Assembly: GCA_023701085.1 (NCBI GenBank)
Contig: JAMPXR010000107.1
Coordinates: 1-7,952, forward strand
Length of the DNA stretch: 7,952 nucleotides
Reading direction: 5' to 3'
DNA from: Ramlibacter sp.
GTDB lineage: Bacteria > Pseudomonadota > Gammaproteobacteria > Burkholderiales > Burkholderiaceae_C
The notes beneath the pieces are model-generated. The model saw only the letters and a program-made list of their open reading frames with translations, was not told where the DNA came from and did no database searches. Position 1 is the stretch's first letter. Every line of letters starts with the position of its first letter. Shown piece after piece: positions 1 through 6,061 of the stretch. Position numbers and translations under genes: made by a program.

Positions 1-60
1 GCCAAAGCCTTGATGCGCGCCGCCGCCAAGGTCATGACGACGACGGCGCATTACGTGTGA
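1..60 (+). CDS. coq7: 3' end of a gene, probably coq7 (demethoxyubiquinone hydroxylase)
   Basis: The frame is open from base 1 and gives 19 residues ending in MTTTAHYV before a TGA at 58-60. The tail, with a basic MRAAAKVMTTTA helix, resembles the C-terminus of bacterial Coq7, the di-iron enzyme that hydroxylates demethoxyubiquinone in ubiquinone synthesis. This match is from memory of the family and covers only a short, non-catalytic stretch, so the name is tentative. The gene ends three bases before the stop codon of the convergent OsmC-family gene. No terminator hairpin fits between the two, so their transcripts must overlap or end elsewhere. Confidence 0.5.
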   Translation, partial: AKALMRAAAKVMTTTAHYV

Positions 61-63
61 CCG

Positions 64-513
64 TCACGCGGACACCAGCTCGAAGCTGGTCGTGATCTCG
101 GCCGTCTTGCCCAGCATCACGCTGGCGGAACAATACTTGTCGTGGCTCATGGCGATGGCGCGTTCAACCGGGCCGGGCTGAAGCGCGCGCCCGGTCACCG
201 TGAAGTGCATGTGGATCCTGGTGAACACCTTGGGATCGGCGGGCGCGCGCTCGGCCGTGAGCTTGACGGAGCAGCCGCGCACGTCGTGGCGGCCGCGCTT
301 GAGGATCAGCACGACGTCGTACGCGGAACAGCCGCCGGTGCCTGCCAGCACGGTCTCCATCGGCCGAGGCGCCAGGTTGCGGCCTCCGTTGCGCGGCTGG
401 TCGGCGTCCGGCGCCCCGTCCATCACGAGGACGTGGCCGCTGCCGGTTTCGGCGAGAAATCCCATATCGGAGCGGGTTCCCGTCGAACCCGTCCAGCTGA
501 CCGTGCATTCCAT
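64..513 (-). CDS. OsmC family protein, YhfA-like
   Basis: This 149-residue protein belongs to the OsmC/Ohr fold family of small cytosolic, usually dimeric proteins, many of which reduce organic hydroperoxides through two cysteines. Both expected cysteines are present: C62 in GTGGCSAYDVV and C128 in SHDKYCSAS. The pattern PMETVLAGTGGCSAYDVVLI, then KRGRHDV, FTRIHMHFTVTGR and KYCSASVML closely follows E. coli YhfA rather than OsmC or Ohr themselves. The physiological role of YhfA-type proteins is not well defined, so peroxidase activity is a family inference. Compared with YhfA as I recall it, there is an extra loop of about ten residues before PMETVL (around residues 36-50). The ATG at 511-513 is preceded by a strong AGGAG (519-523) five bases upstream, which fixes the start. 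The gene faces the tail of the probable coq7 and diverges from the ilvA region. Confidence 0.88.
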   Translation of the reverse strand: MECTVSWTGSTGTRSDMGFLAETGSGHVLVMDGAPDADQPRNGGRNLAPRPMETVLAGTGGCSAYDVVLILKRGRHDVRGCSVKLTAERAPADPKVFTRIHMHFTVTGRALQPGPVERAIAMSHDKYCSASVMLGKTAEITTSFELVSA

Positions 514-570
514 GAAAGCTCCTATCGCACTGGCTTTCGCCCTATTAACTGTGCTAATACATTGCCGCCA

Positions 571-585
571 GTCTCAGTTTGAGAC
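571..585. promoter_or_regulatory. perfect inverted repeat, candidate operator
   Basis: GTCTCA-GTT-TGAGAC is a perfect six-base dyad with a three-base centre. It sits in the AT-richer gap between the leftward OsmC-family gene and the rightward leader/ilvA region. On the minus strand, AT-rich -10-like hexamers (TATTAG at 554-559, TAATAG at 542-547) lie just downstream, so a protein bound here would touch the -35 area of the OsmC-family promoter. No T-run follows on either strand, which argues against a terminator. The binding factor is unknown. Confidence 0.35.
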
Positions 586-619
586 CGTTGAGGTTGCTGC
601 GACGCAACAAAACTCAGGC

Positions 620-625
620 TATACT
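620..625 (+). promoter_or_regulatory. candidate -10 box for the rightward leader or small RNA
   Basis: TATACT differs from the sigma-70 consensus at one position and would place transcription start near 632. There is no good -35 at ideal spacing; TTGCTG at 594-599 is 20 bases upstream, which is long. A five-base inverted repeat (GTTGC 593-597, GCAAC 604-608) overlaps the upstream element. The presence of a strong terminator downstream at 740-771 supports some rightward transcription beginning in this region. Confidence 0.35.
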
Positions 626-631
626 GGCTAT

Positions 632-772
632 GCAGCATAACGGTTCGTTGTGCTCCCTTGTGGCTGCGGGCAGGACAGCGTTACCGGCCCGCGCCGCAAA
701 CTGCAGGTTGTCTCCTCCACCTCTCCTTTGGTGGATTTAGCCCCTGGATCGCACGGTCCGGGGGCTTTTTTC
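632..772 (+). ncRNA. putative small RNA or attenuated leader with anti-Shine-Dalgarno motifs
   Basis: A transcript from the TATACT box to the terminator would be about 140 nt. Visible structure includes a GC-rich stem (GCGGGC 666-671 with GCCCGC 687-692) and a perfect six-base-pair hairpin (TCCACC 716-721 with GGTGGA 730-735). The loop of that hairpin is TCTCCTTT (722-729), the exact complement of a strong Shine-Dalgarno sequence. A second such tract, TCTCCTCC (711-718), lies directly before and partly within the 5' arm. Exposed CU-rich loops followed by an intrinsic terminator are typical of trans-acting, Hfq-type small RNAs that mask ribosome binding sites. I do not recognise it as 6S RNA, 4.5S RNA or a known riboswitch. 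The alternative is a transcription-attenuation leader for ilvA, which begins 70 bases after the terminator. Confidence 0.38.
740..771 (+). terminator. intrinsic terminator upstream of ilvA
   Basis: The arm GCCCCTGGA (740-748) pairs with TCCGGGGGC (757-765), nine pairs including one U-G. The stem can extend by a U-G and a C-G pair to close on a GCAC tetraloop. Six T residues (766-771) follow immediately. It lies 70 bases before the ilvA start, so it must end an upstream RNA or attenuate transcription into ilvA. Confidence 0.82.
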
Positions 773-826
773 TGGGCGGCTTTCCGGCGAGCGCGCCGGG
801 CGCAAGGGGCCGGCTGAGCAGGCGCT

Positions 827-832
827 TATGAT
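827..832 (+). promoter_or_regulatory. candidate -10 box immediately before ilvA
   Basis: TATGAT is one mismatch from TATAAT and ends nine bases before the ilvA ATG, so initiation would fall within about 0-4 bases of the start codon and give a nearly leaderless mRNA. No convincing -35 is seen 16-18 bases upstream. The idea gains some weight because ilvA lacks a Shine-Dalgarno sequence and the region is separated from upstream transcription by a terminator. Confidence 0.25.
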
Positions 833-841
833 TGATCGGTC

Positions 842-2386
842 ATGAAAAAGCAGCTGCAGCCGGCCGATTACCTCAAGAAGATCCTCACGGCGCGGGTCTA
901 CGACGTGGCTGTGGAGTCGGCGCTCGAGCCGGCCCGGAACCTGAGCCGGCGGCTGCACAACAAGGTGCTGCTCAAGCGCGAGGACCAGCAGGCGGTCTTC
1001 AGTTTCAAGCTGCGCGGCGCCTACAACAAGATGGCCCATCTCACGCCCGAGCAGCTCGGGCGCGGCGTGATCTGCGCATCGGCGGGCAACCACGCGCAAG
1101 GCGTGGCCCTGGCGGCGCACCGCCTGGGCGCCCGCGCCGTCATCGTCATGCCGATCACCACGCCGCAGGTCAAGGTCGACGCGGTCAAGTCGCTCGGCGG
1201 CGAGGTCGTGCTGCAGGGCGAGAGCTATTCCGACGCGTACGAGCATGCGGCGCGGCTCGAAAAGGAACACGGCCTCACGTTCGTGCACCCGTTCGACGAT
1301 CCCGACGTCATCGCCGGGCAGGGAACGATCGCGATGGAGATCCTGCGCCAGCAGCAGGGACCGCTGGACGCGGTGTTCGTGGCGATCGGCGGCGGCGGCC
1401 TGGTCGCGGGCGTGGCCAACTACATCAAGGCGGTGCGTCCCGAGATCAAGGTGATCGGCGTGCAGATGAACGATTCGGACGCGATGGCCCGCTCGGTCGC
1501 CGCCAGCCGGCGCGTCGCGCTGCCGGACGTCGGCCTGTTCTCCGACGGCACCGCGGTCAAGCTGGTGGGCGAGGAGACCTTTCGCGTGGCGCGCGATCTG
1601 GTCGACGAGTTCATGACCGTGGACACGGACGCGGTCTGCGCGGCGATCAAGGATGTGTTCGTCGACACACGCAGCATCGTGGAGCCCGCCGGCGCGCTGT
1701 CGGTGGCGGCGATCAAGCAGTATGTGTCCCAAAGGAAGACCCGCGGCGAAACCTACGTGGCGATCCTGTGCGGCGCCAACATGAACTTCGACCGGCTGCG
1801 CTTCGTGGCCGAGCGCGCCGAGGTCGGCGAGGAGCGCGAGGCGCTGTTCGCCGTCACGATCCCGGAGGAGCGCGGCAGCTTCAGGCGCTTCTGCGGCGTG
1901 ATCGGCACCCTGCCCGGCGGCCCGCGCAACGTCACGGAGTTCAATTACCGCATCAGCGATGCCGCCAGGGCGCATGTCTTCGTGGGCCTGACCACGCACG
2001 GCAAGGGCGAGTCCGGGAAGATCGCCGCCAACTTCAGCCGCCACGGCTTCGACGCGCTGGATCTCACGCACGACGACCTGGCCAAGGAGCACATCCGCCA
2101 CATGGTGGGCGGCCATTCCGGGCTGGCGCGCGACGAGCGCCTGCTGCGCTTCGTGTTTCCGGAACGGCCGGGGGCGCTGATGAAATTCCTCTCGCACATG
2201 CGCCCGAGCTGGAACATCACCTTGTTCCACTATCGCAACCAGGGCGCCGATTACGGCCGCATCCTGGTCGGGCTGCAGGTGCCCGGGGACGACGACGGCG
2301 CCTTCAAGGAATTCCTGGACACCCTGGGTTACCCGCACATCGAGGAGACCGAGAACCCGGTCTACCGCCTGTTCCTGCGGACCTGA
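842..2386 (+). CDS. ilvA: threonine ammonia-lyase, biosynthetic (IlvA)
   Basis: IlvA is the cytosolic PLP enzyme that deaminates L-threonine to 2-oxobutanoate, the first committed step of isoleucine synthesis. At 514 residues it has the usual length of the long biosynthetic type. The PLP-binding domain covers roughly residues 8-325: Schiff-base lysine K56 in FSFKLRGAYNKM, the substrate loop SAGNHAQG (80-87), the phosphate-binding GGGGL (183-187) and CGANMNFDR (310-318). Two ACT-like regulatory segments follow (about 330-420 and 433-514; RFVFPERPGALMKFL opens the second). This is the arrangement that gives isoleucine inhibition and valine activation in characterised relatives. The start is set by conservation from DYLKKILTARVYDV onward. 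No good Shine-Dalgarno precedes the ATG, and a five-codon frame at 828-845 overlaps it. A terminator lies upstream at 740-771. The gene converges with the signalling operon, with a 36-base gap. Confidence 0.97.
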   Translation: MKKQLQPADYLKKILTARVYDVAVESALEPARNLSRRLHNKVLLKREDQQAVFSFKLRGAYNKMAHLTPEQLGRGVICASAGNHAQGVALAAHRLGARAVIVMPITTPQVKVDAVKSLGGEVVLQGESYSDAYEHAARLEKEHGLTFVHPFDDPDVIAGQGTIAMEILRQQQGPLDAVFVAIGGGGLVAGVANYIKAVRPEIKVIGVQMNDSDAMARSVAASRRVALPDVGLFSDGTAVKLVGEETFRVARDLVDEFMTVDTDAVCAAIKDVFVDTRSIVEPAGALSVAAIKQYVSQRKTRGETYVAILCGANMNFDRLRFVAERAEVGEEREALFAVTIPEERGSFRRFCGVIGTLPGGPRNVTEFNYRISDAARAHVFVGLTTHGKGESGKIAANFSRHGFDALDLTHDDLAKEHIRHMVGGHSGLARDERLLRFVFPERPGALMKFLSHMRPSWNITLFHYRNQGADYGRILVGLQVPGDDDGAFKEFLDTLGYPHIEETENPVYRLFLRT

Positions 2387-2422
2387 AGCGGTCCGTCAGG
2401 CGCGTGCGGGGCGGCCGCCGCG
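2387..2422. other. convergent gap between ilvA and the signalling operon
   Basis: These 36 GC-rich bases separate two converging stop codons. A GCGGCCGC palindrome lies at 2411-2418, but there is no hairpin followed by a T-run on either strand, so no intrinsic terminator is visible. Transcripts from both sides may overlap or rely on Rho. Confidence 0.5.
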
Positions 2423-3511
2423 TCAGCGCCGGTAGTCGAGCTGCATGCGCTGCTGGAGGCGCTGCGCCACGCGCAGCGCCTCATTCAGCATGCGGCGGTC
2501 GATGTCGTTGAGCGACAGTACATCGATCAGGTTCGGATTGGCGGCGTCCGCCGGTTCGCGCGCCTGGGTTTGCAGCCGCAGCAGCTGGAGGTACTCGAAG
2601 GCGCGCACCCAGGCTTCGCTTTCATGGGCCGGCGCCCTGAGCCTGGGCGCGATGGCCTGCAGGCGCCGCCGTGTGCTGCCGGGCGCTATGCCGAAAGCCA
2701 GCCCATACAGCCGCGCCGCATCGACGAACACCATCGTGCCGTGGTGCTTCAGGTCGAACACGCGCCGGCCGGCCAGCTTGCGCGTTTCGGTTGCGCCGAG
2801 CCAGCTCAGCGGCACAGGATTGCCCAGGGCGTTGTCCGCCATCTGCTTGACAAAGCGCGGAACCCTGCCCGGCTCGCGCGTCACCAGCTCGATCAGCGGT
2901 TGCGCCAGGTCGCGGCCGCCCGCGACCGGCCGCAGGTCGAAGTAGATGCACGCCTTGAGCAGTTCCTCGGGCCCACCGCGCTCGATCCAGCCGGCGAAGC
3001 GCCTGCTCCATTCCGCGACGGTCAGGCAGCACGCCGGGTTCCCCGCCATGACCTGGCCCTTGCAGGTGGCATAGCCGCAGGTGGCGAGGCCGTCGTTGAC
3101 GCGCCGCGCCAGGTCCAGCCAGCGCGCGCGGTCGCGCTCGGGCTGGCTGCTCTCGAACACCAGTCCGTTGTCCTGGTCGGTCAGGAGGGTCTGTTCGCTG
3201 CGCCCGTGCGACCCGAAAGCCAGCCAGCAGGCCCGCCCCAGATCGAGCTGCTGCCCGGCCGACAGCAGCTGCAGCATGCGCCCGGTGAGCCGGTCGTTGA
3301 GCTGGCTGAGCAGCTCACACACCGGGCGGGCGCCCACGTCATGTGCCAGCAAGCCCTGCGCCAGCGCCCGCATCGCGCGTGATGCGGCGGCGAGTTCCTC
3401 GATGCTGTTCGCCGCGGCGATGACGCCGCCCAGCCGCTCCACCGGTTCCGCGAAAAGCCAATGCGGCGTCGCGGATTCGACCTCTTCCATCGGCGTCGAG
3501 GCGGCCGCCAC
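2423..3511 (-). CDS. DUF294 / GlnD-like nucleotidyltransferase
   Basis: A 362-residue soluble protein with the DUF294 nucleotidyltransferase domain followed by its substrate-binding-like C-terminal domain (about 210-355). The catalytic signature is complete: GSHGRSEQTLLTDQDNGLVF (100-119), with G100-S101 and the metal-binding pair D112/D114. A likely third acidic residue is D192 in IYFDLRPV. These motifs relate it to the GlnD (PII uridylyltransferase) superfamily; substrate and partner are unknown. Many relatives carry an N-terminal cyclic-nucleotide-binding domain and CBS pair. Here only about 90 mostly helical residues precede the core and neither domain is present. The GTG start is chosen because GGAG in the end of the upstream gene lies eight bases before it and the gap to that gene's stop is two bases, so translation is probably coupled. 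The next in-frame ATG (3488-3490) lacks a Shine-Dalgarno. It is the last gene of the leftward operon. Confidence 0.88.
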   Translation of the reverse strand: MAAASTPMEEVESATPHWLFAEPVERLGGVIAAANSIEELAAASRAMRALAQGLLAHDVGARPVCELLSQLNDRLTGRMLQLLSAGQQLDLGRACWLAFGSHGRSEQTLLTDQDNGLVFESSQPERDRARWLDLARRVNDGLATCGYATCKGQVMAGNPACCLTVAEWSRRFAGWIERGGPEELLKACIYFDLRPVAGGRDLAQPLIELVTREPGRVPRFVKQMADNALGNPVPLSWLGATETRKLAGRRVFDLKHHGTMVFVDAARLYGLAFGIAPGSTRRRLQAIAPRLRAPAHESEAWVRAFEYLQLLRLQTQAREPADAANPNLIDVLSLNDIDRRMLNEALRVAQRLQQRMQLDYRR

Positions 3512-3513
3512 GG

Positions 3514-5646
3514 TCAGTACTCCAGCTTGGCGTAGGCGGTGCGCTGCGACGCCTCGCGCGCCTGCTTGAGCGTGCGGATGCCGCGCTCGGCCAACAAGGG
3601 CACGAGCTTGAGGAACACCTCGCCGGTGACGATGGCGTCGCCCAGGGCAGTGTGGCGGCCGATCACCTGCACGCCCAGGCGCGCCGCGATCTGCTCGAGC
3701 CGGTGGTCGTCGGCGTGCCCGGGGTGCACCAGCGCCGACAGCAGCAGCGTGTCGAGGACCGGCTGCGCGAACACCACGCCGGTGCGCTCCTGGGCTATCT
3801 GCAGCAGGCGCATGTCGAACGCGGCGTTGTGGGCCACCAGCACGGTGTCTTCGGCGAAGCGCTGGAACGCGGGCAGCACCTTTTCGATGAACGGCTGGCC
3901 CGCCAGCATGGACGGGGCAATGCCGTGGATGGCCTGCGATTCGCGCCGCACCGCGGTGCGCGGACGCACCAGGCGGTCGAAGAATTCCTGCTCGAGCAGG
4001 CGCCCGTTGAGGATGCGCACGGCCCCGATCGAGATGATCTCGTCGCCACTGGACGGATCGAGTCCCGTCGTCTCGGTGTCGAAGACCGTGTAGGTCAATT
4101 CGCCCAGCGGCCGGTCGTCGAGTTCGGGGCGGCCCACGGGCTGGCTGAACAGGTCGAAGTCATAGTAGACGGGGCGTCCCCCGTGAGCCCGCGGCAGCGG
4201 GACGGCCTGCTCCGGCTGCGCCGCCGGCAGTTGCAGGCACAGCCGCTGCCTGGCGTCGGCGGCGTCGCCCTGGAACCATATTTCCGCGCCATGCTGGTCC
4301 AGCACCTGCTTGAGCGTGGCCGCACCCGCGACGGCGCCGATCGCCAGCGGCTGGTTTTCCCATTCATGCAGCAGCGCCGGATCGAGCGCGCCGGCCGGCC
4401 AGCACAGCGACAGGCGCACCCAGCGCCCCACCGCGCCCAGCTCCAGGCCGACCTCGGCGAGCCCGAACGCAGCCGCCAGCCGGGTCGCCAGATGCGACAG
4501 CGCCTGGACCATCGCATAACTGTTGACGCTCAGCCACAAGGGCGGGGCGGCAGCGGCGGCGGGTTCGTCCAGGATCTTCGGGCCGTCCGGCAGACTGCCG
4601 CGCAAGGCAAACACGAGGTCGTCGGCGAGCATGTCTTCCAGCAGCCAGGGCGTGCGCGGGGCGTCGCCCTGCGTGGCCAGCGCCTCTTCGAGCCGGCGCG
4701 ACAGCTTGCCCGCCTCGTCGGCGATGACCTCGAAGAAGCGCTGGCGCCGCGGCGCGTCCATCTCCGGATATTGCTGCATGGTCTCCGCGGCGGCACGCAA
4801 ATTGGCCAGCGCCGCCCGCGACCCCTCGGTCAGGTGCTGCAGCAACTGGTCCCGGCGGCTGTTGTCCTCCACCGCGCGGGTGATGTCTTCCAGGATCAGC
4901 ACGAAACCTGAAATGGCCCCCTGCTGGTCCAGCACCGGCGCCACCTGGGCGCGCAGCAGGCGCCCGCCGCGCGTCGTGACGAAGCGCGCCACCGGCTGGG
5001 CCGTGCCCTGCTTGAGCCGGTGACCGAGCTGGCCCAACGCGTGGATGATCGGGCTGCGGTCGAGGATGCCGAAGATGGAGCGCCCCAGGCCCACCGGGAC
5101 CTCGGCCTCGTCCGCCTGCTCCAGCAGGCGGCTGGCCCGCGCGTTGTACAGCAGGATGCGCCCTTCGCTGTTGCACACCAGCACGCTCTGCGCCAATTCG
5201 GACATCAGGGCGGCCAGCCGGTTGCGCTCCTGCGCGAGATGCGCCTTGGCCTCGTCGATGCGCGCCTGCACGTCCTGCTGCAGCGTCCGGTGCGCGTCCG
5301 CCAGTTCGTTGACGGCGGCCCCCAGCTGGTGCATTTCCGCGGCACCGGTGGGCGCGAGGCGGTGCGCCGGGTGCACCGAATGAATCAGGCGCACTTCCTC
5401 GGCCAGCTTGACGGCGGCCTGCGGATAGGCCGCCAGCACCAGGCGCAGCAGCGTGCCGATCACCAGCGGCGGCAACAGCGCGAGCATGACCAGCAGCATG
5501 GTGCGCGCCCCCAGGATCGCGGCCAGGGCGGAGCGCTCGTGCGGCTGCAGGTCGGCCCACAGCGCGTAACACGCCAGGGCCACCAGGGCCAGCGCCAGCA
5601 GGCTGGCCAGCACCAGCCACAGCAGGTATTTCGCGCGCAGGCTCAT
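3514..5646 (-). CDS. membrane PAS-pseudo-histidine kinase-DEDDh exonuclease fusion
   Basis: About 710 residues (numbering here from the GTG at 5649). Two membrane helices (about 8-31 and 50-74) are followed by a HAMP-like and coiled linker (75-145) and a PAS domain (about 146-258; VLVCNSEGRILLYNARASRLL, ending FVLILEDITRAVE). A kinase-like core follows: a DHp-like helix pair (263-325) in which HELRTPL is replaced by EGSRAAL, so the phosphoacceptor His is Glu275, then an ATPase-like fold (about 335-475) that has lost the N, G1 and G2 boxes. The C-terminal DnaQ-like exonuclease (518-690) is complete: D524 and E526 in FDTETTGL, D612 in HNAAFD, H666 and D671 in HTALGD. It should therefore be a membrane-tethered 3'-5' exonuclease with a dead kinase as sensor or scaffold. 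It is not a replicative DNA polymerase epsilon subunit, though it may be annotated so. The start may be ATG 5646 or the adjacent GTG 5649; no strong Shine-Dalgarno separates them. Confidence 0.9.
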   Translation of the reverse strand: MSLRAKYLLWLVLASLLALALVALACYALWADLQPHERSALAAILGARTMLLVMLALLPPLVIGTLLRLVLAAYPQAAVKLAEEVRLIHSVHPAHRLAPTGAAEMHQLGAAVNELADAHRTLQQDVQARIDEAKAHLAQERNRLAALMSELAQSVLVCNSEGRILLYNARASRLLEQADEAEVPVGLGRSIFGILDRSPIIHALGQLGHRLKQGTAQPVARFVTTRGGRLLRAQVAPVLDQQGAISGFVLILEDITRAVEDNSRRDQLLQHLTEGSRAALANLRAAAETMQQYPEMDAPRRQRFFEVIADEAGKLSRRLEEALATQGDAPRTPWLLEDMLADDLVFALRGSLPDGPKILDEPAAAAAPPLWLSVNSYAMVQALSHLATRLAAAFGLAEVGLELGAVGRWVRLSLCWPAGALDPALLHEWENQPLAIGAVAGAATLKQVLDQHGAEIWFQGDAADARQRLCLQLPAAQPEQAVPLPRAHGGRPVYYDFDLFSQPVGRPELDDRPLGELTYTVFDTETTGLDPSSGDEIISIGAVRILNGRLLEQEFFDRLVRPRTAVRRESQAIHGIAPSMLAGQPFIEKVLPAFQRFAEDTVLVAHNAAFDMRLLQIAQERTGVVFAQPVLDTLLLSALVHPGHADDHRLEQIAARLGVQVIGRHTALGDAIVTGEVFLKLVPLLAERGIRTLKQAREASQRTAYAKLEY

Positions 5647-5664
5647 CACCGCCGTGCGAAGCCG

Positions 5665-6039
5665 CTAGGCCATGTCGCCGAGCTGCCGCCGCACCTGCTC
5701 GAGCAGGTCGCGCGTCGAGAACGGCTTGGTGACGTAGGCATCGGCGCCCAGCGCCAGCCCCTTGGTCACTTCGACTTCCCGGCCCCGCGCCGTGAGCATG
5801 ATGACCCGCACCTTCGACAGGGCGGGGTCTTGCCGGATCCGCTGGCACACGTCGTAGCCGCTCAGGCGCGGCAGCATCACGTCGAGCAGCACCAGGTCGG
5901 GCCGCTCGCGCTGGATGGCTTCCAGCGCCTCGTGGCCGTCGCGCGCCAGCAGCACGCGGTAGCCGTCTTTTTCCAGCAGGAATTCCAGCGAGACGACGAT
6001 ATTGGGTTCGTCGTCGGCGATCAGCACGGTCTTGCTCAT
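5665..6039 (-). CDS. stand-alone response regulator receiver protein
   Basis: A 124-residue CheY-like receiver domain with nothing after it. The acidic pocket D9-D10-E11 (VLIADDEPN), phosphoacceptor D53 (LLDVMLP), T83 (IMLTARG) and K105 (YVTKPFS) are all present, so it should accept phosphate normally. The chain ends at the last helix of the receiver fold, so there is no DNA-binding, enzymatic or RNA-binding output. This contrasts with CrbR and CbrB, the regulators I recall beside related SLC5 kinases, which carry output domains. It starts 22 bases after the kinase gene and ends 18 bases before the membrane exonuclease gene. The upstream kinase is its obvious phosphodonor. By inference it signals through protein-protein contact, perhaps with the adjacent exonuclease fusion or nucleotidyltransferase. 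A GGGA nine bases before the ATG is the likely ribosome binding site. Confidence 0.93.
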   Translation of the reverse strand: MSKTVLIADDEPNIVVSLEFLLEKDGYRVLLARDGHEALEAIQRERPDLVLLDVMLPRLSGYDVCQRIRQDPALSKVRVIMLTARGREVEVTKGLALGADAYVTKPFSTRDLLEQVRRQLGDMA

Positions 6040-6061
6040 GGATCCATGTCCCGTATCGCCG

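Noticed and set aside
632..772. 6S RNA, 4.5S RNA or a known riboswitch
   Set aside because: No long closing stem with a central bubble as in 6S, no SRP GGAA motif as in 4.5S, and none of the riboswitch core motifs I know (cobalamin, TPP, SAM/SAH, glycine) could be found.
737..2338. Very long open frame antisense to ilvA (533 codons)
   Set aside because: It lies opposite an unmistakable ilvA. The translation is low-complexity and rich in H, R, D and A, as expected from the complement of GC-biased codons, and has no recognisable motif.
2400..2422. Terminator between the convergent genes
   Set aside because: GC-rich palindrome present but no T-run on either strand.
832..2511. Alternate forward frame of 559 codons over ilvA
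   Set aside because: Arg/Gly/Ala-rich shadow of ilvA in another frame; no conserved domain.
3514..4140. Replicative DNA polymerase III epsilon subunit (dnaQ)
   Set aside because: The exonuclease domain is DnaQ-like, but it is the C-terminal part of a membrane protein with PAS and kinase-like domains and sits in a signalling operon, so a proofreading subunit is unlikely.
4364..5848. Long alternate frame across the exonuclease fusion and receiver genes
   Set aside because: It crosses two well-supported genes in the same direction and its composition is A/R/G-rich with no motifs.
6036..6047. Three-codon frame ATGGATCCATGA overlapping the receiver start on the minus strand
   Set aside because: Too short to distinguish from chance, and it arises from a palindromic GGATCC next to the start codon. 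The receiver has its own plausible GGGA site.
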